Source: Roseburia zhanii (GTDB lineage Bacteria > Bacillota > Clostridia > Lachnospirales > Lachnospiraceae). From it: a stretch of DNA of 64,000 nt. The stretch spans positions 113,722 to 177,721 of the forward strand of contig NZ_JACOPH010000007.1 in NCBI RefSeq assembly GCF_014287635.1. The letters are read 5' to 3'. Positions 60,192 to 64,000 of this stretch are shown one piece after another (within the stretch, counting starts at the first letter, position 1; every line of letters starts with the position of its first letter). The notes beneath the pieces are model-generated. The model was not told where the DNA came from and searched no databases. It saw nothing but the letters and a program-made list of their open reading frames with translations. The position numbers and the translations under genes were made by a program.

Positions 60192-61966
60192 TGCTGGTGA
60201 TCGCAGGGGTGGCAATGTTTTCCGTGATTGGAGGCGTGTCACTTCTGTCACACTATTATACATTAAACGGAATCAAGAGCAGGACTGTCGGGGACGGCCA
60301 GCATGGAACGGCGAGATTTGCCACGAAAAAGGAAATCGCAGAAACCTATGTGCAGGTGCCCTATGAACCGGAGCTGTGGCGCAGGGGTGAGAACCTGCCG
60401 GCTGCACAGGGACTGGTACTCGGCAGCATGGAGCGGGCAGGAAAACTATACGCACTGGTGGATACCGGGGATGTGCATTGCCTGATGATTGGCGCGGCAG
60501 GAGTCGGAAAGACCGCACATTTTCTGTATCCCAACATCGAATATGCCTGTGCCTGTGGAATGAGTTTCCTGACCACGGATACAAAGGGAGACTTATACCG
60601 CAACTATGCAGGCATTGCAAAAAAATACTATGGCTACCATACGGCAGTCATCGATCTCCGTAATCCGACCAGAAGCGATGGTGACAATATGCTCCATCTG
60701 GTCAACAAATACATGGATGAGTATCTTGCAGACCATACGGACTTGAGTGCCAAGGCAAAAGCAGAAAAGTATGCAAAGATCACGGCAAAGACCATTATCT
60801 CCTCCGGTGGTACGGACAGTTCCAGCTATGGACAGAATGCATTTTTCTATGATGCGGCAGAAGGCGTGCTGACGGCAGCCATCCTGCTCATTGCGGAATT
60901 CTGCCCGGATGGAAAGAGGCATATCATCAGCGTGTTCAAACTGATACAGGATTTACTTGCACCATCCAAAGTGAAAGGGAAAAACCAGTTCCAGCTACTT
61001 CTGGCGAAACTCCCGGATACCCACAAGGCGAAATGGTTTGCAGGGGCAGCCTTAAATACAGCAGAGCAGTCCATGCAGTCGGTTCTCTCCACAGCACTAT
61101 CCAGACTGAATGCTTTTCTGGATTCCGAGCTGGAGCAGATACTCTGTTTTGATACCGCTATTGATGCAGAGCTTTTCTGTAAACAAAAGACGGCGGTGTT
61201 TCTGGTCATGCCGGAGGAGGACAATACAAAGTATTTTATTATTTCTCTGATCTTACAGCAGCTCTACCGGGAAATCCTCGTGGTGGCAGACGAGAACGGA
61301 GGAAAGCTGGACAACCGTGTAGTTTTCTATTGGGATGAGGTCGGAACGATTCCGAAGATTGAAAGTGCAGAGATGATGTTCTCAGCGTCCCGATCCAGAA
61401 GGGTGAGTATCGTACCCATGATTCAGTCCTTTGCCCAGCTTAATAAGAATTATGGGAAAGAGGGCGCAGAAATCATTATTGATAACTGTCAGGATACCAT
61501 CTTCGGAGGGTTCGCACCGAACTCGGAATCAGCGGAAGTGCTCTCCAAGAGCCTGGGCAACAAAACCGTCATGTCCGGTTCCATCAGCCGGGGAAAGAAT
61601 GATCCGAGCCAGTCCCTCCAGATGATCCAAAGACCGCTCATGACAGCGGATGAATTGAAGTCACTGCCCAAAGGAAACTTTATCGTATCAAAGACTGGGA
61701 CTCACCCTATGCGGACAAAACTGAAACTGTTCTTAAAATGGGGAATCACATTTGAAGAACCCTATGAGATTGAAGAAAAATCTGCAAGAAAGGTAGCATA
61801 CGCAGACAAGCAGGAAATTGAAGAGGAGATCATACGGAGATATATGTGCTGTATGGAAGAACCAGACGAGACACCTGCAGAAACGGCAAGGACAGGAGGC
61901 ATGCAGCAGACACCGCTGACGGACACCATGAAAAAGATGCGGCAGACCTTACGGACGGAAGATTAG
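60176..61966 (+). CDS. VirD4/TraG-type coupling protein
   Basis: A 596-residue protein from ATG 60176 (GGAGGGAGG). Two membrane-directed segments near the start, Walker A GAAGVGKT (residues 106-113), Walker B FYWDEVG (Asp387, Glu388), and IDNCQDTIFGGFAPNSESAE of the TraG family. It links the relaxase-DNA complex to the channel. The C-terminal tail is charged, and no Met-rich motif is present. Confidence 0.95.
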   Translation: MQPVVMLVIAGVAMFSVIGGVSLLSHYYTLNGIKSRTVGDGQHGTARFATKKEIAETYVQVPYEPELWRRGENLPAAQGLVLGSMERAGKLYALVDTGDVHCLMIGAAGVGKTAHFLYPNIEYACACGMSFLTTDTKGDLYRNYAGIAKKYYGYHTAVIDLRNPTRSDGDNMLHLVNKYMDEYLADHTDLSAKAKAEKYAKITAKTIISSGGTDSSSYGQNAFFYDAAEGVLTAAILLIAEFCPDGKRHIISVFKLIQDLLAPSKVKGKNQFQLLLAKLPDTHKAKWFAGAALNTAEQSMQSVLSTALSRLNAFLDSELEQILCFDTAIDAELFCKQKTAVFLVMPEEDNTKYFIISLILQQLYREILVVADENGGKLDNRVVFYWDEVGTIPKIESAEMMFSASRSRRVSIVPMIQSFAQLNKNYGKEGAEIIIDNCQDTIFGGFAPNSESAEVLSKSLGNKTVMSGSISRGKNDPSQSLQMIQRPLMTADELKSLPKGNFIVSKTGTHPMRTKLKLFLKWGITFEEPYEIEEKSARKVAYADKQEIEEEIIRRYMCCMEEPDETPAETARTGGMQQTPLTDTMKKMRQTLRTED

Positions 61967-61974
61967 GAGGCAGG

Positions 61975-62229
61975 GTGACTAGGAAAGAAATCTATGAAAC
62001 GGAGCTGCCACACAGGGCGGTGGCGGTCTATCTGTATCTGGAGACTCGTGCGGACAGGGAGAGGACATGCTATCCGGCAATCGGTACCATTGCCAGAGAG
62101 CTGCACCTGTCTGTAAGTACGGTCAAGCGTGCAATCCACGATCTGGAATGTGCAGGATTTATACAAAAAAAGCAGAGATGGCGTGAGAACGGAGGAAAGA
62201 GCAGCCTGCTCTATGAAATCATAAAATAG
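61975..62229 (+). CDS. Helix-turn-helix protein (replication or regulation type)
   Basis: An 84-residue protein starting at GTG 61975 behind TAGGAGGCAGG. It reads AVYLYLETRADRERTCYPAI, then IARELHLSVSTVKRAIHDLE and GFIQKKQRW, a winged helix like those in GntR/RepA-type initiator proteins. It probably acts as a regulator of the transfer operon or as a small replication protein. Confidence 0.75.
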   Translation: MTRKEIYETELPHRAVAVYLYLETRADRERTCYPAIGTIARELHLSVSTVKRAIHDLECAGFIQKKQRWRENGGKSSLLYEIIK

Positions 62230-62453
62230 GCACAAAGGGATTACTGCGCCGGTCAGGTGAACTATGGTATGGTTCACTGTGGCCTGTGCAGGGAACTTTT
62301 CACTTTAAGGGGAAGAACAGAGAAAAGAAAATACAGTTGGCAATATGAAACATCAATATATTTTTTTGGAAAAAACTAAGAATTGAAGTATTATCAGATG
62401 GATTATGTGGGGGATTCATAAAGTAGTGGTATCAACATGACGATATAGAAAAT

Positions 62454-62500
62454 GCAGGGAAGCATTGTATTTCAAAGAGTTTGAGATACAGTGCTTCTGC
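62454..62500. other. Large hairpin in the gap before the two-component genes
   Basis: GCAG..GAAGCATTGTATTTCAAA pairs with TTTGAGATACAGTGCTTCTGC, with a 3-base loop (GAG) and a few mismatches. The 422-base gap 62230-62651 also holds a hairpin GGTGAAC/GGTTCAC (about 62258-62279, a likely terminator of the element operon) and the promoter region below. No attachment repeat was found by eye. Confidence 0.45.
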
Positions 62501-62514
62501 GTTTCTATAGGAGA

Positions 62515-62563
62515 TAGTCGTTCTATGCGAAAAATAGTCATTTGATGCGGAGAATGATCGAGC
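62515..62563 (+). promoter_or_regulatory. Three 20-base-spaced direct repeats (LytTR-type operator)
   Basis: TAGTCGTTC (62515), TAGTCATTT (62535) and TGATCGAGC (62555) begin at exactly 20-base steps. AgrA/LytTR regulators bind short direct repeats about two helical turns apart. The last repeat covers the -35 region of the promoter (TATAAT at 62579-62584). Confidence 0.55.
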
Positions 62564-62578
62564 GGAAGATTTGTTTGA

Positions 62579-62584
62579 TATAAT
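62579..62584 (+). promoter_or_regulatory. -10 box of the regulator promoter
   Basis: Perfect TATAAT; the -35 position reads GATCGA, which is weak, so activation by a LytTR-type protein is plausible. Confidence 0.5.
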
Positions 62585-62651
62585 AAAGAGTGCTAGGTGA
62601 GACTTGTATGGTTTACAGGTATGAGAGCAATCAAAGACAGGAATGAAAAAT

Positions 62652-63359
62652 ATGAACATTATTATTTGTGATGACAGGATAGATGACAGAAAAAATTTGT
62701 CAGATTTGCTGTCAAACTATGGTGAAAAAAAGAATTATGAGTTTACTATTACAGAATATGAATCCGGAGAACAGTTATGCGAAGAACAATCAGCTTTGGA
62801 AGCGTGTCAGCTATTATTTCTGGATATCAATATGCAGGGGATGGATGGGCTGAAAACAGCTATGAGGATCAAAGAAAAATACCCAAAACTTCCGGTTGTA
62901 CTTGTGACGGCATACATGAATTACGCACTGGATGGATATAAGGTGAAAGCAAGCCGTTTTCTGCTGAAAGATAACCTTGCAGATACTATAGAAGAATGTA
63001 TGGATGATTTGATAGCAGAAATTAATAAAAACCGTAGGATTCTCGAATTTCGTTTTGTGGAAGGAACGATAAAACTTTATGCAGATGACATCATTTATAT
63101 AGAAACAGAGCTTCACAAAAATGTATTTTATACAGAAAAAGGGACATTTCAGATTTATAAAAAACTGGATGAACTGGAAAACGAATTAAAGGATATGGGA
63201 TTTGTGCGGGCGCATTTAAGTTTTCTTGTAAATATGAAATACATTACCAAAATCAGCAGTTATGTGATGACACTTACGACAGGAAAAAAGATTCCGGTTC
63301 CCAAGGCACGATATGCACAGGTAAAGAGGGAATATATGCTGTATAAGGGAGAAGAATAA
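62652..63359 (+). CDS. AgrA-like response regulator (LytTR family)
   Basis: A 235-residue protein from ATG 62652, chosen over 62643 for ribosome-site spacing and the standard start NIIICDD. The receiver domain has the phospho-acceptor Asp in FLDINMQGMDG and VTAYMNYALDGYKVKASRFL. The C-terminal LytTR domain includes FRFVEGTIKLYADDIIYIET and FVRAHLSFLVNMKYI. It probably controls its own promoter through the repeats at 62515. The kinase gene starts 1 base after its stop. Confidence 0.9.
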   Translation: MNIIICDDRIDDRKNLSDLLSNYGEKKNYEFTITEYESGEQLCEEQSALEACQLLFLDINMQGMDGLKTAMRIKEKYPKLPVVLVTAYMNYALDGYKVKASRFLLKDNLADTIEECMDDLIAEINKNRRILEFRFVEGTIKLYADDIIYIETELHKNVFYTEKGTFQIYKKLDELENELKDMGFVRAHLSFLVNMKYITKISSYVMTLTTGKKIPVPKARYAQVKREYMLYKGEE

Positions 63360-63360
63360 C

Positions 63361-64000
63361 ATGACATTCTGGGTATTGACATTTATTGCGGAAATGCTGG
63401 AAGTAAAAGGAACGCTATACTTTTTTGATACTTTTATGGAAAAAAGAGATGGCGGATATAGGAACAGATATAGATTTTTTGTTTATTGCGGAGTGCTTTA
63501 TCTGGTAGCAGTCACAGGGGCATGGATCGGAATGTTAAAATGTATCCCGATTATACTGGTTATGTCTTTCCTGAATCTGGCTTATTATGAAGTTTCCTTC
63601 CGGCAGAGTTTTTGTTTTCAATCATCAACTATACAATGCTTGTATTGATTGATTATGTGACTGTTTTGCTGGGAAGAGGAGGTTCAATCCAAGAAAAATG
63701 GTTTTTACAGGCACTGATATCAAAGACGGTTTTTATCATTCTGATGTTGTTTATCAGAAGATTTAGCAAGACAAGAAAAAGCTGCGGTCTGATTACAGGA
63801 AAAGAATGGTTACAGTTTTTCTGTGTTCCTGTATTTACGGTGGTCGGTTTCATTCTTATGTTTTATTCAGAAAACGATGATATGCAGAATGTATTTTTAT
63901 TTCTTTCGGTGGGACTGGTTGCGATTAACCTTATCCTTATGGAGTTCATGCAGAATACCATTGAAAAAGAAGAGAGAATAAAAATTGCGGTACTTACGGA
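63361..64000 (+). pseudogene. AgrC-like sensor kinase, frameshifted, runs past the window end
   Basis: ATG 63361 starts a polytopic membrane protein (FFVYCGVLYLVAVTGAWIGM). In the run CGGCAGAGTTTTTG (63601-63614) one T appears to be missing. The present frame stops at 63648, while the restored frame continues FSIINYTMLVLIDYVTVLLG and IEKEERIKIAVLT to the window edge. The coupling to the AgrA-like regulator supports a GHKL-type sensor kinase, but the kinase domain is outside. The T-run change may be phase variation, a mutation or a sequence error. Confidence 0.65.

Noticed and set aside
1..64000. CRISPR arrays, tRNA or rRNA genes
   Set aside because: No regularly spaced identical repeats, cloverleaf-like segments or rRNA-like stretches were noticed by eye on either strand; a dedicated scan was not possible.

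Overview
The window looks like a chromosome segment of a gut Lachnospiraceae (Roseburia/Agathobacter type Firmicute). Signs are strong AGGAGG ribosome sites with frequent TTG/GTG starts, BspA-like and InlB-repeat surface proteins, a Firmicute YhaM, a clostridial-type BirA operator in front of bioY, and many conjugation families known mainly from Firmicute integrative elements. The species is an inference; no rRNA or tRNA gene was seen.

Layout. 1-10.5 kb: the 3' part of a Tad (Flp) pilus-like operon (TadC-like protein, a run of tiny pilin-like membrane proteins, then a 1786-residue secreted subtilase with InlB-type repeats), followed by a BspA-like/Ig-like surface protein and a decayed tail of another surface gene. 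10.7-18.8 kb: a degraded zone with an IS1634-type transposase relic, a MerR regulator, a possible HEPN-like gene, an XRE regulator, a frameshifted SHOCT-domain fragment, a zinc-ribbon membrane protein, and the wreck of a type II Wadjet (JetABCD) defence operon. In that operon jetA carries an in-frame stop, jetB is fused to the last few dozen codons of jetC by a large deletion, and jetD is intact. 19-24.1 kb: ordinary chromosomal genes (bioY, DUF1284, an HtrA-like protease, yhaM, rlmD/rlmCD).

24.3-62.2 kb: a long, G+C-richer block, almost entirely on the + strand, that reads as an integrative and conjugative element placed just after rlmD. Order: antirestriction and accessory genes (ArdA-like, DUF4314, D12 adenine methylase, MazE/AbrB-like, YodL, two SpoVG-like); a complete Tad-type pilus set (DUF6133 pilin-like, prepilin peptidase, CpaB, TadZ, TadA, TadB, TadC, DUF4320, TadE-like, DUF6550, a secreted 589-residue protein); a type IV secretion set (VirB2/TrbC-like, VirB6/TrbL-like, VirB3/PrgI-like, VirB4, NlpC/P60 hydrolase) with an embedded m5C methylase, an amidoligase and a gamma-glutamylcyclotransferase; DUF5688/DUF6103/DUF3846 genes; a structured intergenic RNA candidate; a short m5C-like methylase; an RHH protein; a PIN toxin-antitoxin pair and a candidate PD-(D/E)xK nuclease gene as cargo; then a MobL-type relaxase with Sel1 repeats, a DUF3991/TOPRIM protein and VirD4. 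No integrase is in the window, so the element's ends are not fixed. 62.6 kb to the end: an AgrA-like regulator and a frameshifted AgrC-like kinase that runs off the window.

The relaxase, RHH protein, VirD4 and VirB proteins would process and export the DNA. The Tad machinery could build a contact pilus, the methylases and ArdA could protect the incoming DNA, and the NlpC/P60 protein could open the wall. Most interesting points: the Tad plus type IV hybrid transfer region; a 136-residue gene dual-coded inside the m5C methylase gene; a shared methionine-rich C-terminal tail (GMxMxM) on unrelated element proteins; the amidoligase/cyclotransferase pair; an RNA with a terminator/antiterminator geometry; and the Wadjet relic with its deletion scar.
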